64,000 nucleotides of DNA from SAR324 cluster bacterium JCVI-SC AAA005 (GTDB taxonomy: Bacteria > SAR324 > NAC60-12). Below, in pieces: positions 18,363-27,021 of the stretch. The stretch is taken from contig AGAU01000064.1 in the NCBI GenBank assembly GCA_000224765.2, forward strand, positions 1 to 64,000. The letters run 5' to 3'. A program made the position numbers and the translations under genes. The first letter of the stretch is position 1. The number at the start of each line of letters is the position of its first letter. The notes below the pieces were generated by a model. That model did not search any database. It was given only the letters and a program-made list of their open reading frames with translations, and was not told where the DNA came from.

Positions 18363-19424
18363 GTGTTTGAACTTGAACGTAGGTTGGAGACGCCACTGAG
18401 CGTTCAAGTTGTAGTCACGGTTGGCTCGATTGTCCTCGCATTGATATTGGGTAGCGTTCTTCTTGCGGTGGTAGGGGTAGACCCCATTGAGGCCTATCCA
18501 AGTGTGGGTGCCCTAATGTTCTTCGATCAATGGGGCTGGCAGGATCTGTTTCTCAAAATGACCCCTTTACTCTTGACAGGATTGGGGGTCGCCATTGCGG
18601 CTCAACTCAATCTGTGGAATATCGGAGCGGAGGGACAGCTTTATCTGGGAGCTATAGCAACCACTTGGTTAGCGCTTGAGTACAGCGAGGCACTTGATGC
18701 TCATTTCATGTTGCCAATACTCCTTATTGGGACCTTCGTTGCAGGTGGTATGTGGGCTGCCATTCCAGCTGGGCTGCGCTCTTGGTTTGGGGTGAATGAA
18801 ATCATCACAACCTTGTTATTAAATTATGTGGCCATCAGCCTTGCTGATTACCTATTATACGGGGCTTGGCGAGATCCCAGTACATTGAATTTCCCAATGA
18901 CACGGTCTTTTGGGGAGTCTTCCTTCTTACCAATGATTGGTTCCACAACGGTTCATTGGGGTTTGCCACTTGGGATTATATTAGCATTTTTGACTTGGGT
19001 CCTACTGAAGTCCACCACAATTGGCTTCCAAATCAGGGTGGCTGGAGATAATCTTTCGGCAGCAGATTACGCAGGCTTCAATACAAAGAATCTTCTTTTC
19101 ATTGTGCTTGTTTTAAGTGGTGCCGTTGCCGCTCTAGCTGGAATGACTGAGGTAGCAGGGGTTCACCACAGGTTGCAGCAGAATTTCTCTATAAACTATG
19201 GCTACACAGGCATTATTGTTTCCCGTCTGGCTAGAAATCATCCAATAGGGGTCATTGGAACCGCATTTCTGCTGGCAGTAATTTTTGTTGGAGGAGAGTT
19301 ACTTCAAGTTGAGTATCAACTTCCGATTGCTGTGATCTATCTTTTTGAGGGATTACTACTTTTCACGGTGATTGGATCAGAACTTTTTTTAAGCTATCGC
19401 CTTCGCAGAAGAGTTGCCGTTTGA
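18363..19424 (+). CDS. Nucleoside ABC importer permease (NupP/YufP type)
   Basis: This is an inner-membrane permease of 353 residues in the BPD_transp_2 (LivH-related) family, with about nine to ten hydrophobic segments. The conserved LWNIGAEGQLYLGA and the FGVNEIITTLLLNY blocks are typical of the larger permease of BmpA-type systems. The start is GTG at 18363, six bases after the ATPase stop. It overlaps the second permease by four bases. Confidence 0.89.
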   Translation: MFELERRLETPLSVQVVVTVGSIVLALILGSVLLAVVGVDPIEAYPSVGALMFFDQWGWQDLFLKMTPLLLTGLGVAIAAQLNLWNIGAEGQLYLGAIATTWLALEYSEALDAHFMLPILLIGTFVAGGMWAAIPAGLRSWFGVNEIITTLLLNYVAISLADYLLYGAWRDPSTLNFPMTRSFGESSFLPMIGSTTVHWGLPLGIILAFLTWVLLKSTTIGFQIRVAGDNLSAADYAGFNTKNLLFIVLVLSGAVAALAGMTEVAGVHHRLQQNFSINYGYTGIIVSRLARNHPIGVIGTAFLLAVIFVGGELLQVEYQLPIAVIYLFEGLLLFTVIGSELFLSYRLRRRVAV

Positions 19425-20359
19425 CAACTCCAGAACTACTGACCATCATTCTGACCACAGCAGTTACAATGGGAACACCTCTGTTATTTGCAACATTGGG
19501 TGGTGTGCTCAGTGAGAGAGCAGGAGTGATTCACCTAGGCATGGAGGGGATCATGCTCGTCAGTGCTTTGGTGACATTTGTTGTGGACTTACAGACAGGT
19601 TCCAAAGTTTTGGCCTTGATAGGAGCGATGATGGCCGCTGGCGCATTATCTGGTCTACATGGTTTTGTTTGCATCAGTCTCCGTGGGAATCAAATAGCTT
19701 CTGGATTGGCGCTAGCACTCTTTGGAACGGGTCTCAGTGGACTTTTTGGAGATGCTCTGATTGGAAGCACAGTCACCTCGTTAAACAGAATTCCGATTCC
19801 AGGATTGGAGTTGATACCAATTTTTGGCAGTGCCTTCTTTAATCAGGATTGGTTGGTCTACCTGTCTTATTTTTTGGTAGCTGGATTATGGTTTATGCTT
19901 TTTCACACAAACTGGGGACTGCAGATTCGCTCAGTTGGAGAAGCTCCTATTGTATGTGATGCACTCGGTTTATCAGTAGCAAAGATCCGCTACCTATGTG
20001 TAATTTTTGGTGGAATGCTAATTGGTCTTGGTGGGGCTTATTTCCCTCTGGTGCTTACTTCGTTTTGGGTAGATGATCTTACAGCTGGTCGTGGTTGGAT
20101 TGCAGTGGCACTGGTGATCTTTGCGTTCTGGCATCCGGGTAAGGCCTTGTGGGGAGCTTATCTTTTTGGGGCTGCAATCGCTTTCCAACTCCAGGCTCAA
20201 GTCATGGGTTTGAAGATTCCATCTTATATTTTGGAAATGTTCCCTTATTTGTTGACCATCGTTGTATTGACGGTGGTTACTGTGCGCAATCGCCGGGCGG
20301 GGCAGACCTTTATGCCAGCAGCACTGGGATTGCCCTTCTATCGTGGCGATAAGCACTAG
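19421..20359 (+). CDS. Nucleoside ABC importer permease (NupQ/YufQ type)
   Basis: This is the smaller permease, 312 residues, of the nucleoside importer. The block GGVLSERAGVIHLGMEGIML near the N-terminus is diagnostic, and RSVGEAPIVCDALG follows later. About eight hydrophobic helices are visible. The start is TTG, overlapping the previous stop (TTGA). It pairs with the preceding permease to form the membrane channel. Confidence 0.89.
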   Translation: MTTPELLTIILTTAVTMGTPLLFATLGGVLSERAGVIHLGMEGIMLVSALVTFVVDLQTGSKVLALIGAMMAAGALSGLHGFVCISLRGNQIASGLALALFGTGLSGLFGDALIGSTVTSLNRIPIPGLELIPIFGSAFFNQDWLVYLSYFLVAGLWFMLFHTNWGLQIRSVGEAPIVCDALGLSVAKIRYLCVIFGGMLIGLGGAYFPLVLTSFWVDDLTAGRGWIAVALVIFAFWHPGKALWGAYLFGAAIAFQLQAQVMGLKIPSYILEMFPYLLTIVVLTVVTVRNRRAGQTFMPAALGLPFYRGDKH

Positions 20360-20397
20360 CTTTCGTCACCCAACATTGTGCAATGGAGAAGTGCCTC

Positions 20398-21450
20398 ATG
20401 ATCAAGCATTTACTGACCATCTCGGTTGCCCTCATGCTATGGCTCCCGAACTTCGCCTCTGCGGCTGATCCCAAAGTGGCTTTTATCTATGTTGGACCTG
20501 TAGGAGATGGCGGCTGGACTTACGCCCACGATTTGGGTCGTCAGCATCTGGAGAAAATGGGAGTAGAAACTACCTATGTCGAAAGTGTTCCGGAGACAGA
20601 TTCGGAACGTGTTTTGAGAAATTTAGCTCGTCGGGGGTATGATATTATCTTCACCACAAGTTTTGGTTACATGGATCCGACCCTGAATGTTGCAAAGCAA
20701 TTTCCCGAGACAATCTTCATGCACGCTAGTGGTTTTAGGACCCATGATAATATGGGTAACTACTTTGCTCGCATGTACCAAGCTCGATATCTAGTGGGAA
20801 TGGTTGCAGGAATGATGACCAAGACCGATAATATTGGGATCATCGGTTCTCATCCTATCCCAGAAATCATTCGTCATATCAATGCATTTACCTTGGGGGT
20901 TCGATCAGTAAATCCAAAAGCTACTACTCAGGTTATCTGGGTAAACTCTTGGTTTGACCCCGCCAAAGAAGGTGCCGCTGCAAATAGCTTGATGGATAAC
21001 GGAGCTGATATTGTGACCATTACTACAGACTCAGCCGCAGCGACTCAAACAGCTGCAAAGAGAGGACTTTACGCGATTGGCAATGATTCAGACATGTCTC
21101 TTTATGGCCCAGAAGCGCATTTAACAGCAAACATCTTCAATTGGGGCATATACTATGAGCACGTTTACAATCAAGTGAAGAATGGCACTTGGAAGTCCTC
21201 TAGCGATTGGTGGGGAATTGAGACAGGAGCTGTTGACATATCTCCATTTGGTAAGATGGTCCCAAAGAACATCCAAGATCTGGTTATGGCCAAAAAGGAC
21301 GAGATTGCTAGCGGTGAATTTCTAGTCTTTAAAGGTCCGGTTAAAGGGCAAGATGGATCGACAGCTATTGCTGCAGGTGTGGTTCCATCAGACCAAGACC
21401 TACTCAGCATGATGTATTATGTTGAAGGTGTAGTGGGAGATATCCCTTAA
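20398..21450 (+). CDS. BmpA-family nucleoside/purine-binding protein
   Basis: This is a periplasmic binding protein of the BMP (Med/PnrA-like) family, about 350 residues. I chose ATG 20398 because GGAG at 20385-20388 is correctly spaced and the protein then starts with a clean signal peptide cut near ASA-AD; an in-frame ATG at 20383 adds five residues. There is no lipobox, so it is a soluble periplasmic protein. The blocks VGPVGDGGWTYAHDLG and IGNDSDM match the family. It is the last gene of the purine locus and converges on a hydrolase gene three bases away. Confidence 0.89.
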   Translation: MIKHLLTISVALMLWLPNFASAADPKVAFIYVGPVGDGGWTYAHDLGRQHLEKMGVETTYVESVPETDSERVLRNLARRGYDIIFTTSFGYMDPTLNVAKQFPETIFMHASGFRTHDNMGNYFARMYQARYLVGMVAGMMTKTDNIGIIGSHPIPEIIRHINAFTLGVRSVNPKATTQVIWVNSWFDPAKEGAAANSLMDNGADIVTITTDSAAATQTAAKRGLYAIGNDSDMSLYGPEAHLTANIFNWGIYYEHVYNQVKNGTWKSSSDWWGIETGAVDISPFGKMVPKNIQDLVMAKKDEIASGEFLVFKGPVKGQDGSTAIAAGVVPSDQDLLSMMYYVEGVVGDIP

Positions 21451-21453
21451 TAA

Positions 21454-22329
21454 TCAGATTCTGTTTTTCAGGAAAAAGCGAATCGCCTGTGCAACAGGCT
21501 TTGGATTGTCTAGGTGAAGATGATGTCCTCCAGGGAGGAGGACATCCTGCAAGTCTGGTACGTACTCGCATCGCGCCCGCATTCTCTGTTGCCAATCTGG
21601 GTTTTCCTGAAAATAAAAGTCACCATGAATCAGTAGGGTAGGGCAACGAATTTGCTTCAAAAACTCAATGATCTGTTCCTCTGAAAAATAGGTTCTAGAT
21701 CCTACACGAAGTCTAGGATCTGAAGCCCAAGTCACCCCGTTTTCCACCATCCGGACCCCCCGTTGGACCAGCGTTCTCACGGAGTTTAACTTCATCCCTC
21801 CAACCTTATAACGTGCCTGAACTGCGGCTTCCAAGTCTGGGTACAAAGGCATGCTCTTGCGTTCTATACTTTTCATCCCTTCCATAGAGAGTCTGAGCGC
21901 TCTGGGACCAAAGCTGTCTCGCCTTGAGAAAGGTCCTAATCCTTCAATTAAAATTGTGTTTTGAACTCTTTCTGGAAGCACTCCAGCCATCAAAGCTGCC
22001 ACTGCAGCACCCATGCTGTGTCCCATTAGATTGAATTTCTTCCAGCCAAATTGATCTGCGACACGGAACATCAAATCAATAGAATCTGCAAAATGATATG
22101 CGATGCCGTGAGGCAGGTGATCCGAGAAACCATGTCCATGAAAATCCAATGATACTAGGCGAAGTTCGGGTAGAAGTGGGGCAATGTGATCATATGTCGC
22201 TGCATTATCCAGCCATCCATGCATCCCAAGAAATGGGATTCCATTCTCTGGACCCCAGCAGCGAGCTGCAAATCGTAAATGTGGAAGCCGAATATCAATT
22301 TCGCGAAAAGGGTTATTACTCGTGACCAA
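21454..22329 (-). CDS. Alpha/beta hydrolase
   Basis: This is a cytoplasmic alpha/beta-hydrolase of 291 residues. The oxyanion region is MHGWLDNA, the nucleophile elbow GHSMGA carries the catalytic Ser, and the C-terminal GGHHLHLD supplies the His. The overall pattern resembles MEST/SERHL-like serine hydrolases, but the substrate is not evident. It lies ten bases downstream of another alpha/beta hydrolase on the same strand, so the two are probably cotranscribed. Confidence 0.8.
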   Translation of the reverse strand: MVTSNNPFREIDIRLPHLRFAARCWGPENGIPFLGMHGWLDNAATYDHIAPLLPELRLVSLDFHGHGFSDHLPHGIAYHFADSIDLMFRVADQFGWKKFNLMGHSMGAAVAALMAGVLPERVQNTILIEGLGPFSRRDSFGPRALRLSMEGMKSIERKSMPLYPDLEAAVQARYKVGGMKLNSVRTLVQRGVRMVENGVTWASDPRLRVGSRTYFSEEQIIEFLKQIRCPTLLIHGDFYFQENPDWQQRMRARCEYVPDLQDVLLPGGHHLHLDNPKPVAQAIRFFLKNRI

Positions 22330-22339
22330 AGGTCTTAGC

Positions 22340-23125
22340 TCAGGTTTCAGAAAGGAAGTATTTTAGCGTCTTCATGAGCGCTTCAGGCTGTTGAATATGA
22401 ATCCAATGGCCACAATTTTTAAGCCGAACTAATCGATGATTTGGAAACCAACGATGTAAAATAGTTTGATGTTGGGTTTGGATGTAATTTGAATTTTTCC
22501 CAGCTATGAATAAGGTGTTTCCATCAAATGGTAGCATCTTCGAGTCAATCGGAAAATCCAGTAAATTATTCAAGTTTTCTTCTAGTGCCTTCAAATTTAT
22601 TTTCCAACTAGATTGGCCTGCTCGGATTTCAAGGTTTGTCAGTAAAAATGACCTAATTGTGCTCTCCTGAATAGACTTGCTAAGAAGTTGATCAACTTCA
22701 GTACGAGTGAGTCCATGTTTAAGTGGAATGTCACTTAATGCTTGAAGATAATTTCTGTGACCGTCTCCATGCGTATAGACTACAGGTGAGATATCCCCGA
22801 CAATAAGATTTTGTATTTTTTGGGGATGCCGTAGTGCCAACTGCATTGCGGTCTTTCCTCCCATAGAGTGTCCAAGAATAGAAACACTACCTGCAGTTTT
22901 TTGTTCCAGAAACAGTAGGACATCTTCTAACATCTTAACATAATCCATTTCCTCAGAATCAGGGGATCTTCCGTGATTCCTTAAATCTACTAGAGAAATT
23001 CGGAAATCCTTCGAAAGCTTTTTAGCAAAGCTTCTCCAATTGTTGCCAGATCCAAACAGTCCATGAAGAATAATCAGATCTGGTCCTTCTCCAAATTGTA
23101 CGTGATGAAGTTCTAGCGCTGCCAC
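22340..23125 (-). CDS. YbfF/ABHD11-like esterase
   Basis: This is an alpha/beta hydrolase of 261 residues. HGLFGSGNNWRSFA, DLRNHGRSP and the elbow GHSMGGKTAM followed by VGDISPVVY are characteristic of the YbfF acyl-CoA or ester hydrolase group. The C-terminal catalytic His is in CGHWIHIQQP. The start is GTG at 23125, three bases after the stop of a broken DUF167 gene. The natural substrate is unknown. Confidence 0.83.
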   Translation of the reverse strand: MAALELHHVQFGEGPDLIILHGLFGSGNNWRSFAKKLSKDFRISLVDLRNHGRSPDSEEMDYVKMLEDVLLFLEQKTAGSVSILGHSMGGKTAMQLALRHPQKIQNLIVGDISPVVYTHGDGHRNYLQALSDIPLKHGLTRTEVDQLLSKSIQESTIRSFLLTNLEIRAGQSSWKINLKALEENLNNLLDFPIDSKMLPFDGNTLFIAGKNSNYIQTQHQTILHRWFPNHRLVRLKNCGHWIHIQQPEALMKTLKYFLSET

Positions 23126-23128
23126 TGC

Positions 23129-23400
23129 TTAAACCAATGATTTGATCAATTTCAGTACTATTTCTCTGCTTGCTCGCCTAATAAGAAAGTGTTTAGCAAG
23201 AGATTTTGCTCCAATTGGCAATACCATATCAGACTGTGGGACTTTGAAAAATTCAGATAAGAATTTTTGGCAGGCTTTGTTCACTTCATTGCTGTGTGGC
23301 AGGGCACATACTTTCATTATTAGAGGATCTCCATGTATTCTTGCCTATTCTTTTACCTCAGAATTCGGATGAACTTAGACAAAAACATAAATGTCAACGT
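23129..23400 (-). pseudogene. DUF167 (YggU family) gene broken by two stop codons
   Basis: Reading one frame on the minus strand gives VHPNSEVKE, a stop, then ARIHGDPLIMKVCALP and VNKACQKFLSEFFKVPQSD, which together follow the DUF167 pattern over its full length. Two in-frame stops interrupt it: TAA (23375-23377) before VHPNS and TAG (23345-23347) after EVKE. There is also no clear start codon ahead of them. A 62-residue C-terminal fragment from 23317 could still be translated. The gene sits between msrP and the YbfF-like gene. The upstream limit is approximate. Confidence 0.6.
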
Positions 23401-23423
23401 TATCAAATTGATACCCAATCAAC

Positions 23424-24383
23424 TCAGTAATTTTTTTTGAGATCCATCCCTTTGTACAAACTGGACACTTCTTCTGCATAGCCATTAAAGGGTTGAGTTG
23501 GGATCTTTTGAAAAAACCAGCTCCCAATTGGGCGCTCCTTGGCCTGGGACCAGCGAGGATGATCAACCTCAGGATTTACATTAGCGTAAAAACCATACTC
23601 TTGGGGGGCTAATTCGTTCCATAAGCTCTTAGGCTGCTGATCTGTAAATTCAATTTTTTGAATTGATTTGATGCTCTTGAATCCATACTTCCATGGGACC
23701 ATTAGCCGAACGGGTGCTCCATTTTGATTGGGAAGAGGTTTGCCGAAAACACCAGTTACCATCAGGGTTAGTTCGTGCAAGGCCTCATCCATCCTAAGGC
23801 CCTCTGTGTAAGGCCAAGGGTATGAGCGATTTTTCATACCGGGAGCTTCTTCGGGATCATCAAACGAGATAAATTTGATGTACTTTGCCGAAGACAGCGG
23901 CTGCGCTTTTTCAATTAGTTTTCTCAAGGGGAATCCATCCCATGGGACGATCATAGACCAAGCTTCAACACAACGAAATCGATAAACTCGCTGTTCAATT
24001 CCAAACTCATTGATCAGTTCATTAACGTCAAGTGTTGATGGTTTCTGCACCATTCCTGAAATTTCAATGCTCCATGGTTCGGTCTTCCAGTGTTTGGCTT
24101 TGTCCTTTACATCTTCCTTATCAAGGCTGAATTCGTAAAAATTGTTATATCCAGTCACATACTTCTCTTCAGTGATTTTTTCAGCTTCGATCAAATTGTA
24201 CTTTGGGTTTCTTTGAGATGGGAACCCTGCTGTTGCAGCAGATAACTGATGGTTACAAAGTAGCAGGGTTGTGCCCATCAACCCCGCACCTTTTAGGAAA
24301 GTTCTTCGATTCCAAAAATCAGCCTCATCTACAGCAAGGGATTCTGGAATTTCCCAAGATTTATTTGAGCGTATCTGAGTCAT
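23424..24383 (-). CDS. msrP: Methionine sulfoxide reductase catalytic subunit MsrP (YedY)
   Basis: This is a periplasmic molybdopterin enzyme that reduces oxidised methionines in envelope proteins. I chose ATG at 24383 (319 residues) because it is preceded by GGAACG and places the twin-arginine motif (Arg26-Arg27 in NRRTFLKGAG) at the usual position. The molybdenum ligand is Cys138 in RFRCVEAW, and the domain continues with FPLRKLIEKAQP and PWPYTEGLRMDEA. The membrane heme partner MsrQ is not seen in the window. Confidence 0.9.
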   Translation of the reverse strand: MTQIRSNKSWEIPESLAVDEADFWNRRTFLKGAGLMGTTLLLCNHQLSAATAGFPSQRNPKYNLIEAEKITEEKYVTGYNNFYEFSLDKEDVKDKAKHWKTEPWSIEISGMVQKPSTLDVNELINEFGIEQRVYRFRCVEAWSMIVPWDGFPLRKLIEKAQPLSSAKYIKFISFDDPEEAPGMKNRSYPWPYTEGLRMDEALHELTLMVTGVFGKPLPNQNGAPVRLMVPWKYGFKSIKSIQKIEFTDQQPKSLWNELAPQEYGFYANVNPEVDHPRWSQAKERPIGSWFFQKIPTQPFNGYAEEVSSLYKGMDLKKNY

Positions 24384-24791
24384 TTTTCGTTCCAAAAAAA
24401 GTGAATTGTAATTAGAGTCTACCACTTGAATAGGGCTAAAATACTTAAAATTATGGCATAGAGTAGGCATCAATTCAGTCAAAAAATTTATTTCACATGC
24501 TGTAGTCCGGGCGAACTTCTCAAATCTTTAGAACGCTCAGCGTTAATGGAATACCATTTAAGGTAAAAAAAGTTTTGAAATCAATCATTTGATTTTTAAT
24601 ACGAAGCTTAAATGCTGTGATGCTATAGACTTTTCAGAAAGAGCATTTACTGGGAAAAGAACACCTCATATTAGTGTATTTCAGACTTTGTTTAGGACTT
24701 TCAGCAAAGAGATAGTCCTGATAGCTTGCTTCGAGGTCAAAAAATCCTTGTCTGTTCGTAGTAGAATTCTAAATTTTCCACTCTATATGAA
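24384..24791. other. Intergenic region between divergent genes
   Basis: About 400 AT-rich bases separate msrP (minus) from the first secreted paralogue (plus). They must contain both promoters. I see no convincing gene; the short frames here have no ribosome site or recognisable pattern. Confidence 0.5.
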
Positions 24792-25487
24792 ATGAATCAT
24801 CGGAAGATTCTCAAAGTTTGGTGGTTAGTACTAATCTGGGTAATAGCACCGATCTGGAATACCGATTTAGTGTTCGCACAAGATCCAGCTGAAACTCGGA
24901 AATGGATCGGAGGTGGGGATGCATTTGGTTCTTATGGCCAAAGCGATGTTGATAAATCAGAAGATTTAGAGGGCATTACACTAGAAATCATGCTTTCACA
25001 TCGAATCTTTGATGATTCAATGGCGCTTGGTAAAGCATTTATGGACACCAGATTCGAGCATGGATTTGAGGATAGTTTTGGAAATTATCATCATATTAAT
25101 GCAAGAGTCCTTCACGGTTATTACTCGTTTGGATTTGGAAAATCCTTTGAGGTGCACAACAAGTTTCAGGTGGGAGCGACAGCAGATTTAGTTGGAGGAC
25201 TTGGTCTGGCGATATTCGACAAATACTACAAGACGGCATCTGGCCAGGAGATCAACTTCGATCCAAAGTTTGGTGGAGATGTTCTAGTTGGATATCAGTG
25301 GGCGATTTTTTTGGATTTCAATAACTATTGGACAGTAGGTATGAAATCCTCTGTTTACCGTAACAGACTATATGTTGAATTTGGTGGAGTGGATGCACAT
25401 GTTAATCACATTCATTCAAACATGCTATTTGTCGGAATTAAAAAAGGATACGTGGACTGTGTTCCGACAGCATATGTTCAATGCTAA
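24792..25487 (+). CDS. Secreted protein of unknown function, paralogue 1
   Basis: I do not recognise a family. The protein has 231 residues, a Sec signal peptide (about 1-29, cut near VFA-Q), and alternating aromatic and glycine-rich segments that look like beta strands, for example YYSFGFGKSFEV and VGGLGLAIF. It ends with two cysteines in DCVPTAYVQC, the last being the final residue. The next gene is a paralogue with the same layout. A beta-barrel or periplasmic beta protein is plausible, but the usual C-terminal Phe of outer-membrane porins is missing. Confidence 0.75.
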   Translation: MNHRKILKVWWLVLIWVIAPIWNTDLVFAQDPAETRKWIGGGDAFGSYGQSDVDKSEDLEGITLEIMLSHRIFDDSMALGKAFMDTRFEHGFEDSFGNYHHINARVLHGYYSFGFGKSFEVHNKFQVGATADLVGGLGLAIFDKYYKTASGQEINFDPKFGGDVLVGYQWAIFLDFNNYWTVGMKSSVYRNRLYVEFGGVDAHVNHIHSNMLFVGIKKGYVDCVPTAYVQC

Positions 25488-25582
25488 TATTGTTTTAGAA
25501 TTTGTTACCAGGCCAAAGTAAAAGGCATCTTATTTTATTTGTGTCATTATTTTTACCTAAACATCTTTTTTTTTGACTAAAG

Positions 25583-26266
25583 ATGCCTGCTAAGTATTTT
25601 GCCGCCTGGATGATACCTATAATTCTCAATCTTATATTATTCCAACAAGGGTTTGCACAAGAGCTGGCCGAAACCCGGCGCTGGATTGGTTTTGGAAACT
25701 CTTACGGGGATTACGGTGAGAAGGACTTAGATGGTACTTATTCTGTAAAGGGCTTAGCAAATGAGATTATGATGGCTCACAAAATTTTTGATGATGGAAC
25801 GGCTTTCGGTCAAGCCCTATTGGATACTCGCTTTGAGAAAAGTTTTGAGGATAAAGATGGAAATTATCATCATGTAAATACGCGAGTTTTCCACAGCTAT
25901 TTTTCATATGGCTACGGTAGATCATATGAAATGACCAACAAATTGCACCTCGGAGGTACGGTGGATTTGATTGGAGGATTAGGCTTAATCGTTTTTAAGA
26001 AAGACTATATTCTTGCATCTGGACAAAATCTTAAATTTAGTGAGAAGTTTGGTTTTGATATATTGACTGGTTATCAAATGTCAATTTTTATGGATTTGAA
26101 CAATTATTGGGTAATCGGTTGGAAAACAGCTTATTATCAGAATAGACTCTATTTAGAATTTGGAGATACAGTTGGTAATTTGAATCACATGCATTCCAAT
26201 ATGATGTTTATCGGAACAAAATTGGGCCTTACCGACTGTGTCCCGACTGCGTATGTGCAATGCTAA
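25583..26266 (+). CDS. Secreted protein of unknown function, paralogue 2
   Basis: This is a tandem duplicate of the preceding gene, 227 residues, with a signal peptide cut near GFA-Q. Shared blocks include GNYHHVNTRVFHSYFSYGYG, the NYW segment and the identical-style C-terminus DCVPTAYVQC. No family could be assigned. The start has only a weak upstream site, and an eight-base inverted repeat (25524-25531 with 25580-25587) covers the start codon. A weak terminator-like hairpin follows at 26350-26371. Confidence 0.75.
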   Translation: MPAKYFAAWMIPIILNLILFQQGFAQELAETRRWIGFGNSYGDYGEKDLDGTYSVKGLANEIMMAHKIFDDGTAFGQALLDTRFEKSFEDKDGNYHHVNTRVFHSYFSYGYGRSYEMTNKLHLGGTVDLIGGLGLIVFKKDYILASGQNLKFSEKFGFDILTGYQMSIFMDLNNYWVIGWKTAYYQNRLYLEFGDTVGNLNHMHSNMMFIGTKLGLTDCVPTAYVQC

Positions 26267-26349
26267 AAAATAGATGTTTGGTTTCCGAACAACTTATTAG
26301 GAAATATGATTTTGCAGACTCTAAATAATTTAAATCTCGAACTTTCAAA

Positions 26350-26371
26350 AAATCTGAATTTTTTCAGATTT
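26350..26371 (+). terminator. Weak terminator-like hairpin
   Basis: An inverted repeat AAATCTGA / TCAGATTT with a six-base loop is followed by a pyrimidine-rich run CTTCTTCTT. It lies 84 bases after the second secreted paralogue and may end that transcript. The stem is AU-rich, so termination would be inefficient. Confidence 0.4.
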
Positions 26372-27021
26372 CTTCTTCTTGTCACCTCACCAGTTATTTG
26401 AGATTCTCCTGAGAAACGAATCGATTAGACTCTAACTTCCTAGGGTTTTTTTATTTCCAAAATTTTAACGAAAATTTAAGGAATTTCCGCAAGCTTAGTA
26501 ACCACCTTTTCCTATCCTGCTATCCCTATCGGTGCTCTGTCGGATGGTAATCTCAAAGAATTTAGACTTGTGGGTACTTTGTCAAAAGTATTCAAAAATG
26601 TTGAAACTTCTTTGAGGTGTCCCACGAGTGTATATAGATCGAAATTCAACTGATGATCGCTTGCCAAAAAAACCTAGAAAAAGTTTGGTCAGTCATTCGG
26701 AGTTGATCTCTGCCTGCTTTCTTATGATCTTAGGGTTTGGGGCGGACTGGTTGAATCAATAAACTTTCTGAATATTCCTCAAGAATTATTCCATGATCTT
26801 CTAGTTGTTACCAAGCTATGGTATTGTACGCTGTAGGAGTACCAAATCTTCAGCCTAATGGCTTATCCAAATAGCTTTTCCTGTGGTGTCATTTGCGCCT
26901 CACTCTCATTCCATTTTAATTGATAAAATAATATCATATCTATGAAAGTTAAAAAAATAGATTGTTAGAAGATACTTTGCAAAGCGTTTTATTGGGCTAC
27001 TTAATCAGGGAAAAATTAAAA
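26372..27021. other. Long region without an intact gene
   Basis: About 650 bases separate the secreted paralogues from the convergent pdxA-like gene. Short open stretches exist on both strands but none has a start with a ribosome site and none resembles a known protein. Decayed coding sequence cannot be excluded. Confidence 0.5.
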
